NCBI GenBank assembly: GCA_964584495.1 | Contig: CAZPAH010000033.1 | Location: 1-23,941 of the forward strand | Direction of reading: 5' to 3' | Origin: CAZPAH01 sp964584495 | GTDB lineage: Bacteria > Krumholzibacteriota > Krumholzibacteriia > Krumholzibacteriales > Krumholzibacteriaceae | DNA length: 23,941 nt | Shown here: positions 1-6,917 of the stretch, piece after piece | Numbering within the stretch: position 1 is the stretch's first letter | How the letters are laid out: each line of letters starts with the position of its first letter | Program-made: the position numbers and the translations under genes | Notes under the pieces: generated by a model | What the model was told of the DNA's origin: nothing | Database searches by the model: none | The model's input: only the letters and a program-made list of their open reading frames with translations

Positions 1-326
1 CGCCGCGCGCAAATTCACCCTTATGCTTCCAGCCTCATGCGGCCGCGACTGCCGAGTCCTGGCGCAGCCAGGCGAGTACGCTAATGCCTCTGATATATGA
101 CATGGGTATTATCCCCGTTTAAGTATAGATCATTTCTTCTATTGCAGCAACAGCAGATACTGAAGTCAAGCTCCTATTGTCGGAAGATACCGGTACCAGA
201 GCAGCTTCCTGATTCTTGGTTCGATCTCTATCGTAATTTTTCTCTCAAAATCACTTTACCAGATTAGGGAGGTCGCTTCAATTTTCAACTAACTTTAGGA
301 CACTCTCCTCTCTGGAGCTGAACGTA
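1..326. other. Non-coding left edge
   Basis: I see no supported gene in this stretch. It is less GC-rich than the coding parts of the window. A 22-codon frame on the minus strand at about 34-102 begins with ATG behind a G-rich tract, but nothing else supports it. The promoter and leader of the next gene begin just downstream. Confidence 0.5.
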
Positions 327-355
327 TTGAACTTTTCGGCCCGTTTTGATAAAAT
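327..355 (+). promoter_or_regulatory. Candidate sigma-70 type promoter of the secreted repeat protein gene
   Basis: A -35 box TTGAAC (327-332) and a -10 box TAAAAT (350-355) are separated by exactly 17 bases. They match the consensus at 4/6 and 5/6 positions. Transcription would begin near 362, giving a leader of roughly 125 bases before the ATG at 489. Assigned by pattern only. Confidence 0.45.
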
Positions 356-375
356 GTATTTATCAGGAGATTACA

Positions 376-456
376 GCGGATCTTGAAAATGCTCGGATGG
401 GGGAAGGCTTAAGGAATGATCCTTCCCGTCCGGGCTATATCTTTTTATCGATCCGC
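376..456 (+). promoter_or_regulatory. Structured 5' leader (nested hairpins) upstream of the secreted repeat protein gene
   Basis: An outer perfect 7-bp stem, GCGGATC at 376-382 with GATCCGC at 450-456, encloses an inner hairpin whose arms are 395-407 (GGATGGGGGAAGG) and 421-431 (CCTTCCCGTCC). A run of five T follows at 442-446. The 3' strand of the outer stem lies about 20 bases before the Shine-Dalgarno GGAGG (476-480). The 5' strand core CGGAT could alternatively pair with ATCCG at 472-476, which touches that ribosome site. This could be an attenuator or translational switch. I do not recognise it as a known riboswitch class. Confidence 0.4.
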
Positions 457-488
457 CAAGCACAATTCTTCATCCGGAGGTAAGATCG

Positions 489-3046
489 ATGAGACTCCTG
501 GCCATGCTTGCTATCGCGGCGACACTCTCTTTATTTCTCGCGACCCTAAGCCCGGCTGATGCGTACTGGGACCGGAACGGCATTCTCGTCTCCGGCGCCG
601 CCGGTCAGGATACCCACCCGCGTCTCGTCCCGGACGGCACCGGGGGGATGATCATCGCATGGCGTGACGGCTCGGCCTACATATACGCCCAGCGCATGGA
701 CGGGACGGGCGCCCCGATGTGGGCCGAAGGAGGCGTGTACATCGGGAGCAACACGTACGACATCGCCGGGCTGGTGACCGACAACGAGGGCGGAGCGATC
801 GTGATATGGTACAACTCCCTTACAGAGACACTGCTTGCGGCCCGGATATCGCCCGACGGCACGCTGCCGTGGCAGGGCGGATCTGTCGGGATAGGAACTA
901 CGGGCATGCCGACCAACATCACGGTGGCTCCTAACGGATCGGGCGGCGCGCTGATCGCCTGGCTGATCGGCAGCCAGGGATATATACAGAAGATCGACAA
1001 AGACGGGAACGAGCTGTGGACTGAAGACGGATTCCACTATTCTGGCATTAACCAGCCGAACGACTCCGAGTATTATCCCGACCTCGCAAGCGACGGCGCG
1101 GGTGGCGCGCTGATAGCGTTCACGGACGGCCTCACCCCCTCGAGCGTATACGTCCAGAGGGTCTACTCGAACGAAACGGTATGGAGCTCCTCGGGAACCC
1201 ATGCAAACTACACTTCGGGAATGAGCAATTCCGGTTTCAAACCATGCGTCGCACTTGACGGAGGGGGAGGCGCCTATGTTGCCTGGCAGCGCTACGATCC
1301 GGGAGACCGGATCGATGTGCAGATCATTAATCCCGCGGGAGGGCGCATGCTGTCAAGCCCCGTAACGATCAGCGAGGTGTCGGGTAATGAATACGCGGAC
1401 CCCGACATTATCAGCGACGGTATGGGAGGCGCATATATAGCCTGGGCGGAATTCAGACCAAGCGGATGGAGGATATCCGCGCAGAGGGTCGACGCCTACG
1501 CTACCGCGCTCTGGACGGCCGACGGGATCGTCATGAATGACGAGGAACCCGGTGACCAGGACAGCCCGATAATCCTGGACGCGGGCTCCGGGAATATCAT
1601 GGTCACCTGGCTGAACCGGCTTCACGGGGGCAGCCCTTCCGTGCACGCGCAGAAGCTCGACCCGGGCGGAACNNNNNNNNNNNNNNNNNNNNNNNNNNNN
1701 NNNNNNNNNNNNNNNNNNNNNNNNNNNNNNNNNNNNNNNNNNNNNNNNNNNNNNNNNNNNNNNNNNNNNNNNGGCTTCACGGGGGCAGCCCTTCCGTGCA
1801 CGCGCAGAAGCTCGACCCGGGCGGAACCATCCTCTGGGACACGGAAAAAACGCTCATACTGCCGGACGGCTCTTACGACGATCTCGATGCCGCATGCGAC
1901 GGCTCGGGCGGAGTGATGGCGGTGATCTCGAAGGAAACCACCCCGGGAGAGGCGGATATCTGGGCCCAGTCGATAAATGCCTTCGGATTGGTTGCAGCGC
2001 CTGAACCTGTGATCATGAGCGTCACCGACGTTCCCGGCGACCAGGGCGGTCAGATCAGGATCACCATCAGGAGCTCCGACCGCGACCGCCTCGAGCAGGA
2101 GGCGGAGCAGATCAGCAGCTACGATATATGGCAGAGGGTAAACGGCCCCGTCATGTTCACCGGACCGGCCGTCGAACGGAACGGTCTCGTGGTATTTACC
2201 GACGGCTCCAGGCGATTTATAAGCGCGGCGGCCGGTGGAATGTTCCCGGCGGGCACCTGGGAGCTGGTCGGCAGCTTCGGGGCCTCGCAGGCCGAGGAGT
2301 ATATCTACCGCGCCTCGACGCTGGCGGATTCCTCCGGGATGGCGTACAACTACTCGATATACACCGTCGCGGCGATGACCACCAACCCTTCAGTTTGGTT
2401 CGTGAGCCTGCCAGACAGCGGGTACTCGGTCGACAACCTCGCTCCGGACCCGCCTCTCGGCCTAGCGGGGGAGCAGTCATTCACTCCCGAGGGGCTGCAG
2501 CTGACCTGGGATCAGAACACGGAGAACGATCTCTGGTACTACGCCGTCTACCGCGGCACGGGCAGCCTTCCCGTTCCGAGCATGGCGGAGCTCATCGCGA
2601 CCCCTCAGGCGGCCGGGTATTTTGACGACTCATGGACATGGGACGCGGGATACTGGTACCTCGTCACCGCGGTCGATATCCACGGTAACGAGAGCTTTTA
2701 CTCGACCCTCAACGCCGAGCAGGTTACCGGTGACGACCCGATGCCGCTGCCGGACGCGACATTCCTTTCGCAGAACTACCCCAACCCCTTCAATCCGAAC
2801 ACCGCAATAGCGTTCGGTCTGAAGGAGCGGGGGCACGTGTCGCTTAGAATATATGACGCCGCGGGTCGGGTGGTCTCAGTACTGGTCGACGAGACGAGGC
2901 CGGCGGGCAGCTATAGCGAGACATGGGATGGGAAGGTTTCATGGATGTCAGGCTCAGGAGGTTCCGGCGCTGCGAGCGGAGTCTACTTCTATCGACTGAA
3001 GGCGGGACATTTCGACGAGACTAGGAAGATGATCCTGCTGCGCTGA
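489..3046 (+). CDS. Secreted repeat protein with FN3-like region and FlgD-like/T9SS-type C-terminal sorting domain (interrupted by assembly gap)
   Basis: The frame opens at an ATG behind GGAGG (476-480) with a signal peptide ending near A-D-A-Y. About eight repeats of a D-G-x-G-G-x-x-I-A-W type follow, often with A-Q-R-x-D and W-x-x-x-G further on, suggesting a beta-propeller or similar beta-rich array. An FN3-like region comes next (around 2430-2720), then a C-terminal domain opening with N-Y-P-N-P-F-N-P and ending K-M-I-L-L-R, typical of FlgD-like/type IX secretion sorting domains of FCB bacteria. The 100-N gap and the 55-bp duplication around it shift the frame artificially. Removing those 155 bases joins the halves in frame and gives an 800-aa protein with a single stop at 3046. 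Probably cell-surface or exported; ligand unknown. Confidence 0.85.
1618..1827 (+). repeat. 55-bp exact duplication flanking the assembly gap
   Basis: Bases 1618-1672 are identical to 1773-1827 and abut the two edges of the N run. A duplication of exactly 55 bases at contig ends is what a de Bruijn assembler using k=55 leaves when two overlapping contigs are scaffolded instead of merged. Collapsing one copy and the Ns restores the reading frame, so this is very likely not a biological repeat. Confidence 0.85.
1673..1772. other. 100-N scaffold gap
   Basis: Exactly 100 Ns, the standard placeholder for a gap of unknown size. The flanking 55-bp identity shows the true gap length is probably minus 55, so no sequence is missing. 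Confidence 0.95.
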
Positions 3047-3059
3047 TCCTGATATAAAG

Positions 3060-3170
3060 GTGATCATCGAAATCTCCGATCTCTCATCGCCGGTCCCTAT
3101 CGGCTACAGTACTACTCCGGTGACGGCCACCGACGTAGTAGCCGGCAGTGACCGCGCGTACGTAGAAGAA
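3060..3170 (+). pseudogene. Remnant of an LVIVD-repeat protein gene
   Basis: Translated from 3060, this stretch reads I-E-I-S-D-L-S-S-P-V-P-I-G-Y followed by T-P-V-T-A-T-D-V-V-A-G-S-D-R-A-Y-V. That closely matches one unit of the LVIVD repeat family (pattern V-D-I-S-D-P-S-x-P-x-x-x-G-x-Y-x-T-P-G-x-A-x-D-V-x-x-x-G-x-x-A-Y-V). The expected continuation with the next repeat is lost after the A-Y-V block: the frame runs into unrelated sequence. No start signal, signal peptide or second repeat is visible, so I read it as a decayed fragment. LVIVD repeats form surface or secreted propeller-like proteins, in keeping with the gene just upstream. Confidence 0.55.
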
Positions 3171-3260
3171 CTGCTTCAGTCGCCCCGGGCGCACCGCGGC
3201 CAGCGTGACATCCGAGCGCAAATGAGAGATACTGTGCGGTCCGTGGTTGGATCATGCCGA

Positions 3261-3404
3261 TCAACCGGCACCAAGTTTTTCCTCGAGTTTATTTATCCTT
3301 TCGATCAGCTCATCGTGTCTCTGTTTTTGCTTATACGATGACATGACGACTTGAAAAAGTGTGGGAACGGCTAATACTATCAGTAAAACAATTCCTACGC
3401 TCAT
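3261..3404 (-). CDS. Small single-span membrane protein with C-terminal coiled coil (47 aa)
   Basis: The ATG at 3404 lies behind a G-rich site (GGGGGG, 8 bases away). Residues 2-20 form a hydrophobic helix (S-V-G-I-V-L-L-I-V-L-A-V-P-T-L-F-Q-V-V). A charged, heptad-like helix follows with E-R-I-N-K-L-E-E-K-L near the end. This layout, one membrane span plus a short cytoplasmic coiled coil, resembles PspB-type and similar tiny membrane proteins, but I cannot assign a family. An upstream in-frame extension to 3485 is possible but carries no better ribosome site. The gene stands alone between the LVIVD remnant and the lipoprotein gene. Expression is unproven. Confidence 0.45.
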   Translation of the reverse strand: MSVGIVLLIVLAVPTLFQVVMSSYKQKQRHDELIERINKLEEKLGAG

Positions 3405-3736
3405 AATCGTTTCCCCCCAAAATTGAATTAAGCTTTTTAACCGGTTCGCCGCCTGAGACTGATAGCAAACAGCAAATTCGCGCATTAGTCTTACACCGTT
3501 ACTGCACGAATAAAAAGTAAATATTCAATTTCTTAGTCGGTGTCATAACGTTGCTTGGCCGGTGTTTCATTTTCACCACAACCGTGATTTCGGGCAACAG
3601 TTTTACCGGAGACGCGCTGTCCCGTAAATGCCATTGTTACAGCAAGATATGAGTTTCTATTTTGGCATGCTCCCTGCCATTATGTAACAATGAAAGAAAC
3701 ATTTACCACCAGGCTCCAGACCGAGGAGGTCAGATC
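3405..3736. promoter_or_regulatory. Intergenic region with nested inverted repeats before the lipoprotein gene
   Basis: No gene is seen. CATTGTTACA (3632-3641) and TGTAACAATG (3683-3692) form a perfect 10-bp inverted repeat. Nested inside it, TGGCA (3663-3667) and TGCCA (3675-3679) form a second stem with a 7-base loop. The left arm is also preceded by ATGCCA, which could instead pair with TGGCAT at 3663-3668. The structure lies 45-105 bases before the ATG at 3737, so it could be an RNA leader fold or an operator. No convincing -35/-10 pair was found. Confidence 0.4.
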
Positions 3737-4633
3737 ATGAACAGGTTCTTTAGTGCGGCGCTCTCGATCGTTCTTCTCTTCTCATTTTCACTGGCGGGCT
3801 GCTCGAGCGAAGATGCGATTCAGGCTCCCGAATCTTCCTCTCCCCCGACCCTTCCCTCCGTCTCGACGATGTCGATGAATCTGTCGCTGTTCGAGTCGGC
3901 CGAGCAGGAAGCGGCGCTGCTCAAAGCATACGAAAAGAACGAGCCGTTTCCCTCCGCCGCGCTCGAATCGAAATTCAATTTTCTGAACGCCGCGGTGCGC
4001 GTACTTTTCATCGATGTCGTCGTTCTGACGGCCATGGCGGAGCCCGTCGCCGCTTTCGCACTCGCGATCCACTCGGTTCCCCAGCCGCAAAGCGACGGCT
4101 CATACCTATGGACCTACATCTTCGTCGACAAGTCGATCGAGTACTCGATCTTTCTCAGGGGTAAGAATGTTGGTGAATACGTGGAGTGGAGGATGGAGGT
4201 CTCGTCCACCGACTCGGATCTCCCGCTCGATCATTTCACATGGTTCGAGGGGATCGTTAATAATGACGAAAGATCCGGGTATTGGCAGTTCTACGAGCCG
4301 GTGGAAGATACGGCGGCGATACAGACGGCTCTCGAAACGCTACCCTCCGCTACCCCCGGCTCCCCCTGCATAAGGATAGACTGGATGAACGGTGAGGAGG
4401 AGAGCGAGCTCGTGATCCTCGTCAACAGCGGCGATTCCCCGCAGGAGGGTCTGACCCTCGAGTTCCACGAGTCGGCGACCACCTCCTCGATCGAGCTGTT
4501 CGATCCGGAAACGCAGGAGACGGGAACGATCCTCTGGCACACCGATGGCTCTGGAAGCATCGAGTGGTTCGACTACAGGAACGGAGAAATCAGCTGCTGG
4601 GATACCCTGCAGTTCGATACAGAATGCGAATGA
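3737..4633 (+). CDS. Predicted lipoprotein of unknown function (298 aa)
   Basis: The ATG at 3737 has a strong Shine-Dalgarno GAGGAGGT eight bases upstream, so I prefer it over the earlier in-frame opening at 3662. The N-terminus is a lipoprotein signal: M-N-R-F-F, a hydrophobic stretch, then the lipobox L-A-G-C with the acylated cysteine at residue 22. A Ser/Pro-rich linker and a small helical stretch follow. The rest is acidic and beta-rich, with many W, D and E residues and a final Cys near the C-terminus. I recognise no domain. It is probably anchored on the periplasmic face of a membrane. The gene is monocistronic and closed by a clear terminator. Confidence 0.75.
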   Translation: MNRFFSAALSIVLLFSFSLAGCSSEDAIQAPESSSPPTLPSVSTMSMNLSLFESAEQEAALLKAYEKNEPFPSAALESKFNFLNAAVRVLFIDVVVLTAMAEPVAAFALAIHSVPQPQSDGSYLWTYIFVDKSIEYSIFLRGKNVGEYVEWRMEVSSTDSDLPLDHFTWFEGIVNNDERSGYWQFYEPVEDTAAIQTALETLPSATPGSPCIRIDWMNGEEESELVILVNSGDSPQEGLTLEFHESATTSSIELFDPETQETGTILWHTDGSGSIEWFDYRNGEISCWDTLQFDTECE

Positions 4634-4659
4634 TAGAAAAAACGTGATTTGTTAAACAT

Positions 4660-4685
4660 GGCGGGCCGTCTCGGCCCGCCTTTTT
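4660..4685 (+). terminator. Intrinsic terminator after the lipoprotein gene
   Basis: A perfect 9-bp GC stem, GGCGGGCCG (4660-4668) with CGGCCCGCC (4672-4680), has a 3-base loop and is followed by TTTTT (4681-4685). It lies 27 bases after the stop at 4633. It also sits downstream of the convergent minus-strand Moco operon and could stop that transcript too, though the T tract on that strand is poor. Confidence 0.85.
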
Positions 4686-4742
4686 ATATAATAGGATTGG
4701 CGATTGCTGGCGGGAGACGGTGTGATTCAAATCGAAGAACGA

Positions 4743-5210
4743 TCAGTGCCCCTCCCCCTCCACCATCTTGATCGCGTGCGGGATGATCCCCGTGAGAAGT
4801 ATCGCGCAGAAGGAGGCGCCCTTCACCGAGCCGGGCACGTTGACGATGATCGTCTTTCCCCTGATACCCGCGACGCCCCTCGAGAAAACGGCGTTTACCG
4901 TGTCCTCCATCGATTCGCTTCTCAGGTACTCGGAGATACCCGGGATCATCTTGTCGCACACCGAGGCGGTCACATCAGGAGTGTTGTCCCTCGGTCCGAT
5001 CCCCGTGCCACCCGAGGTTATTATCATGTCGTACCCTTCGGCGCCTGTCAGGGCCTTCTCTATCTCGGCCGGCTCGTCAGATACGATCGCCCTCTCGATC
5101 TCGACATCCTCGAGCCTCTCTGTGAGAACCCTCTCTATGACAGGTCCCGACCTGTCCTCGTACGTCCCCTTAGAAGCCCTGTCGGATATCGTAACAACCA
5201 GTATTCTCAT
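4743..5210 (-). CDS. Molybdenum cofactor biosynthesis protein MoaB/MogA family (molybdopterin adenylyltransferase)
   Basis: This family activates molybdopterin by adenylylation (MPT-AMP) before metal insertion by MoeA. The 155-aa length is right for a MoaB/Mog protein. Visible hallmarks are the N-terminal strand M-R-I-L-V-V-T-I-S-D-R-A-S-K-G, the nucleotide/MPT-binding T-S-G-G-T-G-I-G-x-R-D-x-T-P-D block, and a C-terminal N-V-P-G-S-V-K-G. It is the last gene of the tungsten/molybdenum operon. Its start overlaps the end of the MOSC gene by 41 bases, with a GGGAGGG ribosome site inside that gene, implying translational coupling. Mog and MoaB cannot be told apart by eye. Confidence 0.9.
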   Translation of the reverse strand: MRILVVTISDRASKGTYEDRSGPVIERVLTERLEDVEIERAIVSDEPAEIEKALTGAEGYDMIITSGGTGIGPRDNTPDVTASVCDKMIPGISEYLRSESMEDTVNAVFSRGVAGIRGKTIIVNVPGSVKGASFCAILLTGIIPHAIKMVEGEGH

Positions 5211-5619
5211 CTGTGATCGTCCCTCCCTTTATGACCTTCGCGAAAATTCCCCTCTTGGGCATGACGCATTCGCCCGTCTTCTCCATTATCTCACATCCTG
5301 CGTGACATTTCTTCCCGATCTGCGTCACCTCGAGCTCGACCTCGCCGATGACGATCCTCGTGCCCACAGGCAGCGAGGGAAGATCGACCCCCCTCGTCGT
5401 GATATTCTCGGCGAAATCTCCGGGGGACACCGATGCCAGCTTCCCGCGCATCGCCTCGATATCCTCCACCGCCAGGAGCGATACCTGCCTGTGCCAGTCT
5501 CCCGCATGGGCGTCCCCCTCGATTCCGTGATCTTCGCTCACCGTCACCCGCTTCACCGGCTTCTTGACGGTGCCCGTCTTTTCCGAGATGTTGATCGATA
5601 CTATCTCGAAGCTTTTCAT
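5170..5619 (-). CDS. MOSC domain protein
   Basis: MOSC domains bind molybdenum cofactor and are often carried with moaC and mog in Moco operons. The 149-aa product is a stand-alone MOSC domain. It has the H-G-I-x-G-D-x-H-A-G motif around residues 30-39, the P-G-D-F-A-E-N-I-T block (a variant of G-x-x-G-E-N), and the conserved cysteine in I-G-K-K-C-H-A-G-C-E-I that is expected to take part in sulfur or Moco handling. A longer opening exists upstream, but the ATG at 5619 is favoured: it shares a base with the moaC stop (TAATG), and the family homology begins there. About 16 residues after the usual end of the domain are an extension overlapping moaB. Exact biochemical role unproven. Confidence 0.88.
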   Translation of the reverse strand: MKSFEIVSINISEKTGTVKKPVKRVTVSEDHGIEGDAHAGDWHRQVSLLAVEDIEAMRGKLASVSPGDFAENITTRGVDLPSLPVGTRIVIGEVELEVTQIGKKCHAGCEIMEKTGECVMPKRGIFAKVIKGGTITDENTGCYDIRQGF

Positions 5620-6068
5620 TAGAGATCTTCCTTCTTCTTGGAGACTAGCGAGATCTCCCCTATCTTCATACCCTTGTCCACCGCCTTGCACATGTCGTAT
5701 ATCGTAAGGGCCGATATAGAGACAGCGGTCAGGGCCTCCATCTCTACCCCAGTCCTCGCCGTGCTGACAACGGTCGATTCGATATCGATCCTGTCGCTGG
5801 AAAGATCGAATTTTATACTTACCAGGTCTATCGGGAGAGGATGGCAGAGCGGAATCAAATCTCCCGTCCGCTTGGCCGCCATGATCCCTGCCACCCTTGC
5901 GCACGAGAGGGGATCGCCCTTCTTAAGCATCCCACGCCTCACAAGATCTGCCGTCTCGCCCGTGAGGAAGACGCACCCCCTTGCGACCGCCGTCCTTCTA
6001 ACGATATCCTTTCCCGAGACATCGACCATCCTTATCTTTCCCTCTCCGTCGATATGCGAAAACTCCAT
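5619..6068 (-). CDS. Cyclic pyranopterin monophosphate synthase MoaC
   Basis: MoaC works with MoaA to turn GTP into cyclic pyranopterin monophosphate, the first intermediate of Moco/Wco synthesis. The product shows the family signatures M-V-D-V-S-x-K near the start, G-D-x-L-x-x-A-R-V-A-G-I-M-A-A-K-R-T, then I-P-L-C-H-P-L-P-I, and T-G-V-E-M-E-A-L-T-A-V-S. I place the start at 6068: it is preceded by GGAGGA with 8-base spacing and falls 5 bases after the moaA stop, whereas an opening at 6092 would overlap moaA and add eight unconserved residues. The resulting length of 149 aa is close to the family's usual one. Confidence 0.95.
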   Translation of the reverse strand: MEFSHIDGEGKIRMVDVSGKDIVRRTAVARGCVFLTGETADLVRRGMLKKGDPLSCARVAGIMAAKRTGDLIPLCHPLPIDLVSIKFDLSSDRIDIESTVVSTARTGVEMEALTAVSISALTIYDMCKAVDKGMKIGEISLVSKKKEDL

Positions 6069-6073
6069 CCGTC

Positions 6074-6889
6074 CTATCCTCCGATCTGGCACATCGTCCT
6101 GTTGAGACAGCAGGTGCCCTTGAGCGGCTTCGCCCCGACCGCCTTCCTGATGCTCCCCTCTATATCATCCATATCAACCCTGATCTCCTTCTCGGAGAAG
6201 AGGCACGGCTTGAGGTACCCGTCCGCCGTGAGCCGCAGCCTGTCGCAGAGGTTGCACGGCTTCGGGCGGTCTATAGAATTGACCTGAACCTTCTCCGGCG
6301 GGCTGTCGTACAGCTCGAAATGCTTGATCGTCTGAAGCAGAAGCCTCTTCCCATCGCAGAACGATCTCATCGACTCTATCTCCCCCTCGGACGTCTCCCT
6401 GAAGACAATCATGTTGATCTTGACCGGATCGAAACCGGCTTCAAGCGCGGCATCGATCCCTGCAAAGACATCCTTGATGTCGCCGCCCCTAGTTATCCGG
6501 CTGAAGCGTTCCGCATCGAGGGTGTCGAGGGAGATGTTGAGCCTTGTCAGTCCCTGCCTCTTCAGCATTCGGGCATTGTCCAACGAGAGGAGGGAGCCGT
6601 TCGAGGTCATGTTGATCTCATCGAAGCGGGCCGCGCCGCGAAGCATCCCGACCAGCCGGCCGATATCCTTTCTCACCATCGGCTCACCTCCGGTCAGCCG
6701 GATCTTTCTTATCCCGAGGCCGAAGGCGCACGATGCGATCCCGCGGATCGCCTCGAAGCTCAGTATCTCGTCGTGGCTCTTGAGCTCCACACCTTCCTCG
6801 GGCATGCAGTAGGTGCAGCGGTAGTTGCACTTGTCCGTCACCGAGATCCTAAGGTAATCTATCGTTCGGCCGTAGTTGTCGATAAGCAT
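6074..6889 (-). CDS. Compact GTP 3',8-cyclase MoaA (radical SAM)
   Basis: MoaA is a radical SAM enzyme with two [4Fe-4S] clusters that cyclises GTP. The start Y-G-R-T-I-D-Y-L-R-I-S-V-T-D-K-C-N-Y-R-C-T-Y-C-M-P holds the C-x3-C-x2-C SAM cluster motif. The T-G-G-E-P block and N-I-S-L-D-T-L-D follow. The C-terminal C-x2-C-x13-C motif (C-N-L-C-D-R-L-R-L-T-A-D-G-x-x-x-P-C-L-F) and the terminal Gly-Gly are all present. The protein is only 271 aa, against the usual 320-340. The deficit lies between the radical SAM barrel and the second cluster, where the usual F-I-E-x-M-P segment and the following linker are not recognisable. Both cluster motifs are intact, so it is probably active but of a reduced type. 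Confidence 0.88.
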   Translation of the reverse strand: MLIDNYGRTIDYLRISVTDKCNYRCTYCMPEEGVELKSHDEILSFEAIRGIASCAFGLGIRKIRLTGGEPMVRKDIGRLVGMLRGAARFDEINMTSNGSLLSLDNARMLKRQGLTRLNISLDTLDAERFSRITRGGDIKDVFAGIDAALEAGFDPVKINMIVFRETSEGEIESMRSFCDGKRLLLQTIKHFELYDSPPEKVQVNSIDRPKPCNLCDRLRLTADGYLKPCLFSEKEIRVDMDDIEGSIRKAVGAKPLKGTCCLNRTMCQIGG

Positions 6890-6917
6890 CGGGGAAACCT
6901 TTCTCTCTGTAAAAGCT

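Noticed and set aside
34..102. 22-codon minus-strand frame starting with ATG near the left edge
   Set aside because: Very short, no family resemblance, only a G-rich tract as support.
1..326. Possible vector or adaptor sequence (a NotI-like GCGGCCGC lies near the left edge)
   Set aside because: The surrounding bases do not match a cloning-vector junction I know, and a single 8-bp site in GC-rich DNA is weak evidence.
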